NCBI GenBank assembly: GCA_028752905.1
Contig: JAQNBH010000013.1
Location: 11,088,897-11,152,896 of the forward strand
Direction of reading: 5' to 3'
Length of the DNA: 64,000 nt
Source of the DNA: Cladorhizidae sp. MBARI D1340-BT2
Taxonomy: Eukaryota > Porifera > Demospongiae > Poecilosclerida > Cladorhizidae
The notes beneath the pieces are model-generated. The model ran no database searches. It worked only from the letters and a program-made list of their open reading frames with translations, and had not been told where the DNA came from. This document shows positions 36,249 to 48,740 of this stretch, in pieces; within the stretch, counting starts at the first letter, position 1; each line of letters opens with the position of its first letter. A program made the translations under genes and the position numbers.

Positions 36249-38967
36249 CATATCTTCCAAACTGAACCAATGTTTTGTTGGGTCATTGAGGTCCAGGTCC
36301 TTAAGAGAAAGTGTGACCCGTCCTAAAAATCTGTTCTTTCTGAACCGATTCTTGTTCCATACACTCATGTTCAGTGTGCACATTTCCAATTCAGACACTT
36401 CAACCTTATACTAAAAGAAGACAAAATCACTGTTAAAGAATGATGTAAAATCATGCATCCACCATTGTACCTTCATAAGTGCATTGTATTCTGGGTTCAT
36501 TGTTTTCATTTTGACGTCATTCTTTTTCTTGCAGTGTCTTCTTTGGTCAAAGACAAGATTAGTCTTGACATAAGGGTTAGCATGACCCCTTTTATTTATA
36601 TCTGCAAGATCCTGACATTTACAAACTTGCACCTCCAGTTCACCTTTCCTATAAACAATTCCAAGCATAATAGCTCCTCTGAGGCCAGAAATAGGTTTGT
36701 TATCCGAGATAGAAACCTTCTCCGTGATATGAAACAGTTCCTGCAGATAGGATTTAGAAATTCATAATCCCATCATCTCTAAGGTACTAAGCAAAACTCT
36801 GCTGGTACCCATCTATTAGGCATGTGCATCTGCATTCACATGCTTACCTTATCCTGTTGAGGTGGAGTGTGCATGGCATTCGCATCCAGTGCACTCAGAC
36901 AATACTCATTTGATTCAGAACTAGTTAGTCTTGGAGTAAGTGTAGGTGGAATGGGAGAACTTGGAGCAGTAGAAGTTGGAGTGGGTGATGGCCAATGGGA
37001 GGAGGAGGAGGGAATAGGCTGAAATGGAACAGTTGGCTTTGAATTTTCCCCAATTTTCTCCTTGTTTGGTATGGATCCTGTTGCAGATGAGCTGGACACT
37101 GTTGTGAGTCCAGCTTCTTGAGACAGTGCCATAAATTCTTCTGCAATATATTATTATACTTCTTAAAACGACGCTGGATGGAAATAACACAATAGCACCT
37201 ACTCACCCATCATGTCTATCAAGAAGCTCATCTTAAAGAAGCCACTGCCTTGTGTCCTCCCTATGTATTTAGTGGTGGTGGTGCTGGTTATAGTAGCAGC
37301 ATATGTAGGAGGAATGACAGGAAGGGGAGGGGAGATGAATCCATACGTTTTGGTCCAGCCATCTACAGAACTAGGATGATATTCAATGGAGGTTAAACTA
37401 AATAGAGTCTGGAACATTATCAGCCATTCAAACAGAAACCATTGTTAGTTTCATAGCTTATTTAGTCAGGACAGAGATGAGCTTATTTATTCTTAATGTT
37501 GGTCTTGAAAATTTGGAATGCTTTGTGTGGCTTTTTGGCTAATAAAAGATCATAACATGTGTTGTGAAACTACATTATTTTGACTACGAAAATTATTTGT
37601 CAATCAAATGTTTATCACATATTCTTTGCTCATTGAAAATAACTCGTGTGAGCTACTAGTTTAACTATAAGTATGCATAAAGTTTGTAATCTAGCATTTA
37701 CTCGTTATCTCTTGTTTAATATTAATCAAAAAAATTATATTTCAAAGAATTTTTTAAGAAATAAATCTGCACAGCATCCACACAATCGGTACTGAGAACT
37801 TGAGGATTTATATTTACATTGTTTACATGCACATTTAGGATGCATCTAATTCAGCAACCACCCTAAACACTGTGCATGTACAAATTGAACTTTTGTAAAA
37901 TTATTAATTGTCAGGGTATTTTAAGGTAAAACCTCAAAACAGAGTTCATACATTAAATATGCATACTGACCTGTAGCACACCTTTTCAACAATAGCATCT
38001 TCTAAACTACAATGCATTTCAATCACTCAAATTTTATCATGACACTTTCTTGTGATAAAAATAGAATCATAAACACTAATCCTTCTAATAATATTTCTAT
38101 GCCAGCTTGACCTGTCATTGTAAATAGTACACCTCACAGCAGAAATATACACATTTTTCCAATTATGATTTTAGAATATAAATTTGATAAAAGATTTTAA
38201 ACTGAAGGAATTTCAGTCACTACATTTAATTACGTGAAAGTTTATTTTATTATTGTATGAGACTGTAGCAGTCCACAGGATAGCATGCTATGAATCTACC
38301 ACTATGTTCTGCTTTGATCCATCTAATCCTCAGCAGCCAAGACTAAAAAAAAGTATTCCACAGATTCAAATCTGGTCCAAATCAGCACTGGACTGTTTGG
38401 CTTGGATGACCTTGATGTGGCTGAAATATAATGGCAGATAGGCTTCTTACTGGAGATAGGCTTGTTTCTAAAGCCAATCGGTCTTCAAGATTGTCAATCA
38501 CGAGCAAGAATGTTAGACACACTGAACTTCAGAAGTAATCAACAAACTCTAACTTGAGATAACATAGATAGAAGAACTCACCACAATTTGAAATTTATAG
38601 CCTTCATTCCTGATGAATGCTTGGAACATGGAGGGAGTAAATTTCAAGTTGATTATAGAGAAAACTCCTTGGATTTTGTATTTGTGTTAGTTAATGTTGC
38701 TGAGATCATCCCTGTAGCCAAACCACTATCACATCCTTAACCTTGTGATTCTATCAACATTAACATGAACTATTGCTAGACACATAATTGTAAGTAACGT
38801 AGCTACATGTCCCTAAAGAAAAGAGGGAAAAACTCGACTCCAGAGTGGGCTCAAAACTTGCCTGCCACATCACCAACTTACTCCAATAATTTCCTTCTCA
38901 CTTTCTCGAGCAATTCATCATCTACCTTGGTATCACCCAGTGGTATCATCTTCTCAAGATTTTCCAT
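36249..38967 (-). pseudogene. Rab effector, zinc-finger exon deleted, unit B
   Basis: Exons 1 (38882-38967), 3 (37207-37397), 4 (36848-37140), 5 (36471-36740) and 6 (36249-36410) match unit A. Exon 2 and its flanks, 1,479 bases equal to 10170-11648, are missing (junction at 38271/38272). Joining exon 1 (phase 2) to exon 3, which also expects phase 2, would keep the frame, so a protein without the zinc finger is conceivable. It would lack the Rab-binding finger. Exon 5 is unchanged at protein level. Called a pseudogene with reserve. Confidence 0.7.
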
Positions 38968-39159
38968 ATAAATTTTTATAGTAGCAGTTCCTAGACGCTA
39001 GCGCTGCGTTGGAGCCATGCGCACTGTAGTTTTGGCCACACCCCCTGTCGTTACGACGACTTGCGAGCTGCCTAAAAGACTCGATCTAGCGTCTGTTGAC
39101 GCTAGCTTGACCAATCAGATTGCTTCATATTTCCACGTGTCATATCGTAGTTCTAATTA

Positions 39160-39579
39160 ATGCCAATTTGTCAGGAGGATGAAAAGTTAGTTGAGGCTGT
39201 GCGAAGCTTTGTATGTCTTTGGAAGGTAGGATCAAGCTCTTACAAGGATCTACGAGCTAAAGAGAGTTGCTAGCAAGGTAAACTACGTAGCTACTGAATT
39301 AAATTATCTTAGTAGTCATATTCCCATATTCATAATGTTGTTTAGGTTGGAGAAGGCTACACATCGGATGGATGCATCTAGAGGTGGAGGATTTTTAGGG
39401 ACAAATTTGTGAGGGAACTGAAAAGGACCAAGAAGAAGAAGTCTGGAGATGCTGGGCCTGTTGTGGTGTCCAGTGGGCACAAGAAGAATGTAGCGAGGTT
39501 GAATATTGATACCTCTTCAGAAACCTTTCACCCCACTACCCCTCATTCCCATGATTCTATGGATTATTACAACTATTGA
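39160..39579 (+). pseudogene. MADF-domain gene remnant, unit B
   Basis: Same structure and same two lesions as 12537-12956 in unit A (offset 26,623). Block 2' copies have lost this region. Confidence 0.65.
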
Positions 39580-42500
39580 ACTAGTGCATTATATTACATC
39601 GCATTTAGTTCAGTGAATGAATGATATAGATAATTAGTTGAGTTCTGCGAACATAGCTGTACTGCCAATCAAATTCTCCAGCAGGAGTACAGAAGTATTC
39701 TTGAAACCTTCCCTGATCTCCACAGCAGACTGAGAATGTCTTGATAAAAAAGAAATAAACAACGCATATGCAACTATCTAGATAAATTATGGCTAAATAT
39801 TGGACGTACCCACACTCTGTTCTGCCTTCTCCTATTCCTCCTCCGCCTCCTGAGCAAAAGAATCAAAATAAGGGGGAAAGAGGGCTGCGTCTGTGCTTTC
39901 TAATGGTAAGTCTAATTTGTTATTTTGTTACGCCATAATATTTTCCTAGCTCATTATAGGCTATTCCAGTGCGGACCGTAAGCCGTTTAAATTTGACCTC
40001 AGGACCTGTAAGGAATAATCTTCAGGTTAGGCGGGAGGAAAACGTTCTCACGAAGAGTGTCTGGAGACTACAAAATTGACGTTCAAAGTACCTATATTCC
40101 CGATGAAGGCTATATAGAGCATCTGGCTAGTGGAAATATCTAGTTCAATTTGACTATTAAGAAGGTAATTTTAATAGTAAGTTTGTGGTTCAAGGTAATC
40201 AAGACCAATTCATTCATCGAGCTGCATGCAAAGCTAGTAAAACATGATGTGGAACTTGTAGTTGATGATGTAGAACACTTTTATATTGTCATAATACTGT
40301 TGTTGAGAGAAATCTTCTAAGAAAAACGATCATATTGATTTTGTGTGTGAACATGAATACGATGCACGCTCTTATCAAGCAGTGCTTAGTTTGAACCATA
40401 AACTCAATACCATTGACTTGTGATATTTTTGCCAATTGGAAGGTACCTTATGTTCTTTAAAGTTACTTGTACTTGTTTCAAATGCAGTTATATAGGAAGT
40501 ACGATGAAGTCCAGTGTGTAACAAAACCACCTGTCTAGATGTATGAAGGGCATCATATAGATCAAAATATACACTGTGAAAATTGCAACGCTTCCTTCTT
40601 ACATGTGACATTTTGAAGAACAGGTATCTTTTCTCTTGTGTAGATTTTAAGCTCATAAACAATCCACATGTGTGGATATCTGCAAAGTAAGTGCAAGGAG
40701 AGAAACATTCATGCAATCACACGGCATTGTTGTGCCTAGAGTCACACCACACCCACATTTATTTACACATGAAACACGGCTACAGCTGCTCATGTTTAGG
40801 CCATGATTGCCACTGTCGCTGCAGAAAATTATGGCTGTCATTGATAAGCACTGAACAAAATTAGTCACGTAGTTATTGTTCATGTTTGGTGGCTGGTTGC
40901 AAAATGGCGTAAGGCAGTGCTGGTGAGAGCCTTTCATATTGAGCCATCTTTTCTGAAATAACAACCTTCATCCATCTCATATCTTCAACTGTAGACATCT
41001 TTAAACCGGCATGTACAATTTGCAGACAACACCATCCAATCAGTTAGTTCTGTTGGTGTCCAGATTTTTCAGTGTCTCTATACAAACCTGTACGACAGCT
41101 GCTTATTAAAAACCATTTGAAGAAACACTAAGTTTTAGATGCCCATATGTTTCTGACAGGCTCCAGTTAAAAATGAAAAGTGTCCTCACATAGTTCTTGA
41201 AACCTAATCACAGCAAGTAGAAAAACCTCAGTGTCTGAGGAATAGATAGTATTTTGTTGGCATTATCAATGGCATGGAGCAACAGGCTTCTTCTTGGTTG
41301 CTCTTGAGGTGGATAAATTCCTTGTAATTTGCTATGCATTTTGCCCCCTCAATAAACATTTTCGTGATTGTTCATGCACCATTAAAAGGATCAAATAATT
41401 CCTCCTTACTTGAAACAGATTTATTTATCACAACTTGATCTGTTCAGCCGCAAGCGGTAATCTTGGGAAAAGAAACAAATTCTGCTTACGATATTTTAGG
41501 TTGATATTTGGTTTAGAATTACAGACCATTACCTTAGAAGTAAACAAGCTTATATTTTGTTAGGCATTTTCCATTTAGGTTTCCTGATGTAACACTCATA
41601 TAATTTCCATGTAATTTATAAATATTCAAGCGCCATTTCTTCTTAGGACACCACAGGTTAATTCTATACTCTCACTAACAATGACTTTGTCTGTGGAGCT
41701 GACCTTGATCCTATACTGACATGAGATTCTTTTCCTCGCTATCCTTGATAAATAGATTAGTTAAATGTCTGTGCATTAGAGTAGTAAGCTTTACAGTGAT
41801 GCACTTGTGAGTCTCTGTTATGGCAGTTGAAAGACCACAGTGATGTGTGTGTGTTTTATGTAAAAGCTCAACCATCTGTTGCACTTCTCCCACTAGCTAT
41901 ATTAGTTCTGGTCAAAGAGGAAAATGTTTATGGGTACACTTCAATTGAATGTTTTTTTACCAGTCCTCCAGAGGTGCTGATTGCATGCTTTATATCCTAT
42001 GACATCACATTACATCATCAGAAAAATGATGTATGTAACATCATATATGAAAAATGTGAGTTGTATAATTATAATTATACTCCCTTGTTAAAAAGTGTTA
42101 GTGCTTCACTCCTCCTAACCGTCCCCCCATAAAGCAAGCCACAACTTCTGCAGCAGCTATGGTACACAAGAGTTTACCATAATCTTCGTATAAAAATAAA
42201 CAGCATAAAGTCATTTGAGTTTGGGTCTGGGGCATTTAAGTTTTAGTTAGATAGCTTGATAAAAACACAGTTGCATCCCGGTAGCTATTTTTAACATGCA
42301 TACCTAGTGTAATCACTTCAATAGACACTCCATGCGCTGCCACCAACCAACCATCATCCATCATGCTGCCTTCTCGTATACAACTAGTCACAAAAAAATA
42401 TTGTTCAATTTTAAGCACGTTTGATATTTTTGGTGAAATTATTTCCAAAATTTTTATCCTGCAAGGTTGCAACATTCGTTTTAAATTCTTTGTGATCTCT

Positions 42501-43526
42501 TAAAGATATCTACTTTCATCATAATTATATGCACAAGAAGATATATTGCCCTAATTAACCAATTCTCGCAAAGACAAAAGTTTTTGCTTAAGTAGTGGTG
42601 TGTGCTCAATTAGACCAATCTTTATGAGATGTCCATGAAGTGGCCATTTTCTGACACCACTGTTTCAAAAGCAATTAGCTTCAGAAAATGATTAGAAAAC
42701 ACACTTTTAAATGACCAATGGCAATCTGATGGATACAGCTTGTTTTTACCAATTTTTTGTTATTCGCCCCCTGTCTCATATGCTAGAGGATCAACATTGT
42801 TTCGAGCATTAATGATTAAACTGGTTGTGGTCAACATGGGTAGTTGCTTTCTCACTCTTTTGACCAGTCAATCCAATACAGGTGTTTGTTTGGATTCTAA
42901 TGTAGACCCAGTTGGAAGGAACAACTTCAAATGATGTTTGTCTAGAGCTACAAAATCTGAGAGAACTTATCTGGTATGAGTTTATGAATGTGTAAGTTTG
43001 GAATTGCCTTGGGCAAGATACTGGCAGTAAAGTAGAACCAAGAACACCAAGTTTACAACAGTGTGCCTATTATACCAATGCATAATAGCATTCTGGATTT
43101 CAGAAACTGTACAATCCTAATAGGCTTCACTTCCATCATATCTTTTTTCCATGTTTGCCAAAGATAAATGTGATGGTGGCAGACTTTGAAATTAATGGTG
43201 CCAATAGTAGAAGAAGTAGTATTGTTTCAATTAATGGCCGTTATGCTGGTTGCAGGTGCTAGAAGTGGTGGTGGTGGTAGATATATTATTATTGAAAATG
43301 ATTACTAGCTAACAATTATAATGATGAAGACGGCTCCAGTTTGCAGGTGATTTTTATCCTTTCCTTTTCTGTGTCTTTTACAATAGAATAATTAATATTT
43401 CAAATAAATAAAAATCTGAAAACATTAAATCATGATAATTTTTTTTTAAAGAAGACAAAGTTTGATGAAAATGAAAATTTTGAATATTTTTTTAAATTAA
43501 AACTTGGCTATTTGAGAAGGGTGTAT

Positions 43527-44140
43527 TGTGATAAAATCAGTTCTCATCCAATTAGAACCTTTAACTAATTGGCATGAGACACTATTCTATACGACGGCTT
43601 GGTCACCAGTCTCTCCTCACTAGTGATCCTCGATCCAACCCGAAATCAGCCAACTCCAGTAATAGAATGGTATATATTAATAAGTAAGTGATATACTCAA
43701 TCAGCAATCATACACAGAGGTTTACACAGACCATACAAGCATAGCTTTACAGTCTATCTCTTCTTACACAAGTTCAGTTCCAGTTCTTCTCTTAGTGTTT
43801 TTTCTCTCCCTTTATTTAAATTGCAATGTTCTTTTATAGCACTCAGTTTGAGGTCACCAGTCTCTGGTGGTTTCTTTGTCCATGGTGGTTTCTTTGTCCA
43901 TGGTGGTTTCTTTGTCCATGGTGGTTTCTTTGTCCATGGTGGTTTCTTTGTCCATGGTGGTTTCTTTGTCCATGGTGGTTTCTTTGTCCATGGTGGTTTC
44001 TTTGTCCATGGTGGTTTCTTTGTCCATGGTGGTTTCTTTGTCCATGGTGGTTCATTTGTTCATGGTGGTTCCTTTGTTCATTGTGGTTCCTTTGTTCATG
44101 GTGGTTCCTTTGTCAACAGTCGGGGAAGGTTTCCCTGACA
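43527..44140 (-). repeat. 3' LTR of Gmr1-type element, unit B
   Basis: 614 bases, TG...CA. Compared with unit A it lacks about 21 bases near 43663 and one 18-bp repeat. Confidence 0.88.
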
Positions 44141-44800
44141 TTCCTCCCCCGTTAGATCGAGACCCTTGGTCTCGACTAAGGCAGTCGGCATTTGCATTTG
44201 CTGAACCAGATCTATGAGAGATCAGAAAGTCATAGGCTTGTAATGATAAAGCCCATCTAGCCAATCGACCATGGCTGTCCTTTAAGTTTGCTAAATGCAA
44301 AAGAGGGTTGTGGGGTCAGTCTCGATCTTGAACTTGGTACCCTCTAGGTAGACTCGGTAATGCTTTACACCAGCAACGATCGCAAGTGCCTCCCTCTCGA
44401 TGGTTGAATAATTCTGCTCCCTGGGCAATAATTTCCGTGAGCAGTACGCAATTGGATGCACTTATCCCTTCTCATTTATTTGGCTCAATACATAACCCAA
44501 CCCCGTTGCTGAGGCGTCTGTCTGTAATATAAACTGCTTCGTCCAATCTGGAGTTGATAGAATTGGTTGATCTGTCAAAAGCTTTCTTTAATGCTTGGAA
44601 TGCTCTGTCACATTCCGTTGTCCAGATCACTTTGTTTTCTTTCATCTTTTTTGTTAAGTTCGTGAGGGGGCAAGCTATCGTAGCAAATGATTGAATAAAT
44701 TTGCGATAGTAGCTGCAGAGTCCTAGAAATGCTCGAATGTTCTTCTTCGTCTTTGGGATCATGTAGTTCTGCATGGCTCGATCTTGCACGACATCGGGCG
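44052..44800 (-). pseudogene. RNase H of Gmr1-type element, unit B
   Basis: As in unit A, with the same frame change (near 44581). The final frame crosses the polypurine tract and reads about 89 bases into the LTR, adding a KGTTMN-type repeat tail from the 18-bp array before the stop. Confidence 0.82.
44141..44153 (-). other. Polypurine tract, unit B; 17556-17568 in unit A
   Basis: Minus strand AACGGGGGAGGAA directly before the TGTCAGGG start of the 3' LTR, the place where plus-strand priming occurs in LTR elements. Confidence 0.7.
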
Positions 44801-45634
44801 AACTTAACCATCACCCACCAGATGACCCAAATAACAACATTGACTAACCCCAAAATAACATTTCTTTTCTTTTATGGTTAACCCCGCTGCCCTCAACCTT
44901 TCCATCACTACCCTCAAATGTTTCATATGATCTTCCCATGAGGTACTATGGATGACTATATCATCCAAATACGCGGAGGAAAAATCATGTAATCCTTCTA
45001 AAATAGAATTCATAAGTCTTTGAAATGTGGAAGGGGCTGACCCAAAACCAAAGGGCATTGTGAGATATTGATATTTCCCATAAGGTGTTGAAAAAGCTGT
45101 TTTTTCTCGACTCCCCTTTTCCACAGGCACTTGGTGGTATCCTTTAACTAGATCTAATGTATTTATGAATTTGGCTCCACCTATGTTGTCAATCAGCTCT
45201 TCGATATTTGGTATTGGATATGGGTCTGCTTTGGTCACTAAATTCAATTTGCGGTAGTCAATACACATCCTTGTCCCCCCATCCTTTTTAGGAACTTAAA
45301 CTATGGGCGCTGCCCAAGGTCTGTGAGAAGATTCAATGGTACCCTGATCTAAAAGAGTTTTGATCTCCAAGCGCAAAAATTCTTTCGCTGTGTGTGCTAA
45401 CCTATACGAAGGCAATCGTATTGGTAGTACATCCCCTGTAGCTATCACATGCTCTATTAGGTCAGTCTTTCCTGGGGTTTCCTTGATAACATCCTTGAAT
45501 TGTTGTTTCAATTGATTTAATTGTGTGTGTTGCTTGAGAGAGAGGAACGTGCCTTTGATACCTGGTTCAAATTGAACTGGTCGTCTAATTCTTGGTCTTC
45601 CACTAGAAAAACTGCTGGGGCAGGTTAAGTCCAT
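44801..45634 (-). pseudogene. Reverse transcriptase of Gmr1-type element, unit B
   Basis: N-terminal part 45296-45634 (LPIRLPSYRLAHTAKEF) and core 44804-45268 with MPFGFGSAPSTFQ and the catalytic YLDD intact. Only the TAA between PWAAPIV and VPKKDGG breaks the reading. Gypsy-type RT. Confidence 0.9.
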
Positions 45635-46754
45635 AACTTTATGGTATTCACGTGAAAAGTTTTTAGTGGTTTCCCTGTTTTTCCCGTGTCCACCTGATAA
45701 GTTACCTCAGTGATCTTTCTCACAATTGGAAATGGGCCTTGCCACTCATTTAACAGTTTATTTTGTTTGCGCGGTCGGAATACTAAAACAAATTCCCCAA
45801 CCTCAAATTGTCTTTCAATAGCTTTCCTATCATGGTATCTCTTTTGAGACTGTTTCTCTTTCCTTTCTTTTTCCTGAGCCAATTCTCTCACTAGTTCAAT
45901 GTTAGCTTCCATGGTTCGAATGAACTCGATAACATCAACCTCACACTCTTCCTCTTTTCCTTTCCAGAATCTAGCTAAATTCTCAAGGGGTGTTCTCATC
46001 TCCCTTCCGAATAATAGCCAGAAAGGTGAAAATCCTGTGGTCGCATGGACCCTACCCCTATAGGACCACAAAACAAAAGGTAGGCAACCATCCCATTCTA
46101 CCTTTGGGTTGTTCATTAACTTCTTCAACAACCTCTTCAAAGTACTGTTGAACCGTTCCACCATACCATCTGTTTGGGGATGGTATGGGGAGGTTCGAGT
46201 CTGTTTGATTCCAGTTCTGCTACAGAATTGCTTCATCACTTTTGACATGAAATTGCTACCGTTATCTGATAGTAACTCTTGTGGTATCCCCACTCTGGCA
46301 GTTAAATCGACTAAACAATTTACTACTGTCTCAGCTGTTAACGGAAATGCTTCCGGACACTTTGTGGTATAATCTATTGCCACTAGAATATACTTATTCC
46401 CAGCCTTAGTTCTTTTTAAGGGCCCAAAGATATCTAGAGCTATCATGGAGAACGGTTCCTTGACAATAGGTAAAGGGTGTAGTGGTGCCTTAGTCACTAT
46501 TGGGGCACTAGCCTTCTGGCAAATGGGGCATGACTGACAAAGTTCTTTTACATCTAAAGCATCCCTGGCCTATCCAATCGTTGTCTAATGGCTTCCAAGG
46601 TTCTTTCACGTCCCAAACGCCCAGCCACTACTGAATTGTGAGCTAATGTTAAGACCTTTTTACTCTTGCCATCTTAGCTAGGCTTTTTCCACCAACATGA
46701 TAGGGTTCTCTCATTAGTAATCTTCCCTCCCAAAAGTAAGGACTACCCTTGCTA
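45625..46754 (-). pseudogene. Integrase of Gmr1-type element, unit B
   Basis: Catalytic core and GPY/F-like module open from 46497 to 45625 with the same D,D,E residues as unit A. The zinc-binding part upstream is broken. A frame change near 45630 separates it from RT; in unit A the reading continues further into the linker. Confidence 0.88.
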
Positions 46755-47462
46755 TCAGCTTTTTTTCCTCACTTTCATTAAAGTTGTGTCCTTCAGCTGC
46801 TCCTGCTGCAGTTGTTCAGGTGAGATTGCATCAATGCTCATTACTTCTGTGCTCCTTGAGTCGTCCCTTGCGACCTGCAGAGTAATAGTCTCACCTACTG
46901 GTCCTATATCCTCCTCAACTTCGGACTCCACTGGTACAGCTGCCACTGGATTAGATTCTTCAGCTACATCCTCTTCCATCTCACTTCCACTTCCCTCAGA
47001 GTCAAGAGAGTGCGTGACTGGTTCCTCTTCCTGCTGTTGAAGCTGCAACTGAGTGTCGATCTGGGTTTGAACCTGTTGCTGAGACCTTGTTGTCACCATC
47101 GTTGACTCTGTGGTTGCGGCGGTGGTTGGAATGTTTTCTTCTTTTTTGGACTCTGTCTCCATCGCTTCCCTAATATACTTATGGAAATGGGGAACATCAT
47201 GCCCCAACAAAAGGTCAGTAGTTATATGTCCTGAAACTCCTACAACTAACTATAGCTTTTTGTCTCCATTCACTTGTAACACTACCATGGCTGCTGGAAA
47301 ATATGTTTTTCGAGCACTGGCTGTGGTGTATGCAATTTTCCATGGTAGGTAATCTGTCTTTTTTATGTGCCTAGGATGTTCCGTGCACCCTGTATCAAGC
47401 AACCCTACTGCTGGTTTACCATTGCCCTTCACATTGCGAGACCAAGCTGGTACTTTCTCACA
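46755..47462 (-). pseudogene. Aspartic protease and acidic linker of Gmr1-type element, unit B
   Basis: LLDTG motif at 47388-47396. A TAG stop at 47250 (GAG in unit A) interrupts it, after which the frame LGHDVPHFHKYI and the linker continue to 46755. Confidence 0.82.
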
Positions 47463-48542
47463 TTTAATTATCCCACAGTTTGCTTTTTCCAACTTGACAA
47501 CAAAATCTCTTTTCATATGTCCAGGTTTCCCACAACGATAACACTCCAGTTCTTTCCCTTGCATCATACTACTATTAGTGTTACCTTTGTAGTGCTCATC
47601 CCTGCGGCTAGGTGGAAAACGTCCGCCTCTCTCGTTGGCTTCGCGGCTCTCTTTAGTTGCGCTTCTCCAACTCCTTTTCTGCTCAGGTTCCTGTGTTGAG
47701 GCTACTTCCTTCTCTCCTCTGGATGAGCTCAGATAGCGTACCACAGCTTCTTTCAAGTCTTCATAAGAGGCTGGATTGAGCTGCCTCATTCTCGCTTCTA
47801 GCCATCGAGGAAGTTTCTGCAACGTTAATTCGATTAATAACGTGTCATATTGGGACTTACCACTGGATTTAATCCAATGCTTAAACGATTGTTTTCTGTC
47901 CCGGATCCAATTCTCAGGTTTCTCTTGGTTGAAGTTAACTTCAAACACTCTCCTCCTGTAACTCTCTGTGGAGACTTGATATGTAGAGAACAGGGTTGCT
48001 TTGACAACATCATAGTCCTGCTGTTCCATAGCAGTCAATGATGACACTGCCAGCATCCCCTGTCCCGACAACGAACTACGTAGGCAGGCAGTCCACTGTC
48101 TCCTTGGCCACCCTCCTACTTCAGCAGTTACTTCTAAGGTATCTAAAAAAGCACCCAAGTCGTCTACTCCTTCGACATATTTGTGTAATGTCGGTTTAGG
48201 CATGGGGGGTAATTGTTCTTCCCTTGCCGGTTTAAGCATTTCTGCCAAAAGTTGTTGCCATCATTGCTCTTGGCGTTCTTGTCGGTCGCGGTCTTCACGG
48301 CGGTACTGCGCTTCGCGATCCATCCTCTCTTCCTCTCTCAGTTCCCGTGCTTCATCTGCTTGAAGCCATGTAGCCATCATCTCTTTTCTCGAAACCCCCT
48401 GCTGTTGACTGTTAGCAGGTGTTGAAAAAGGTTGGTGGTGGTGGAGAGAATCCTCCTCCCCCTCCTGAAAGGTGTCTATGGGCACAGCAAAGCTCAGAGT
48501 AGTCTGGCTTCTTGTCCGTCGGTCCTCTCCTGGGAGTGACAT
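47463..48542 (-). pseudogene. Gag of Gmr1-type element, unit B
   Basis: One continuous frame except for a CGA to TGA stop at 48261, running on without a frame change into the protease, so gag and pro appear to be fused. The zinc knuckle ends in KRDF, with its last Cys lost. Capsid region as in unit A. Confidence 0.82.
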
Positions 48543-48729
48543 TTTTTCTTCCTTCAGAAAGACGAGTTGAGAGACAAGAGTGAAGAAAAGAGATATTAGT
48601 CGCACATAAAACCACTACAATTATAAGGAAAAGAAATATGCACCACTCCCGAAGGATGAAACAAGTATTAATAATAAGCAAAAGAAATATGCACCACTCC
48701 CGAAGGATGAAACAAGTATTATCCCACGT

Positions 48730-48739
48730 GCTGCCACCA
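48730..48739 (-). other. Primer-binding site (tRNA-Leu-like), unit B; 22861-22870 in unit A
   Basis: One base inside the 5' LTR the minus strand reads TGGTGGCAGC, complementary to a tRNA 3' end GCTGCCACCA, which fits animal tRNA-Leu. The next bases (ACGTGGGAT) resemble the continuing T-arm complement with one extra base. Confidence 0.55.
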
Positions 48740-48740
48740 A

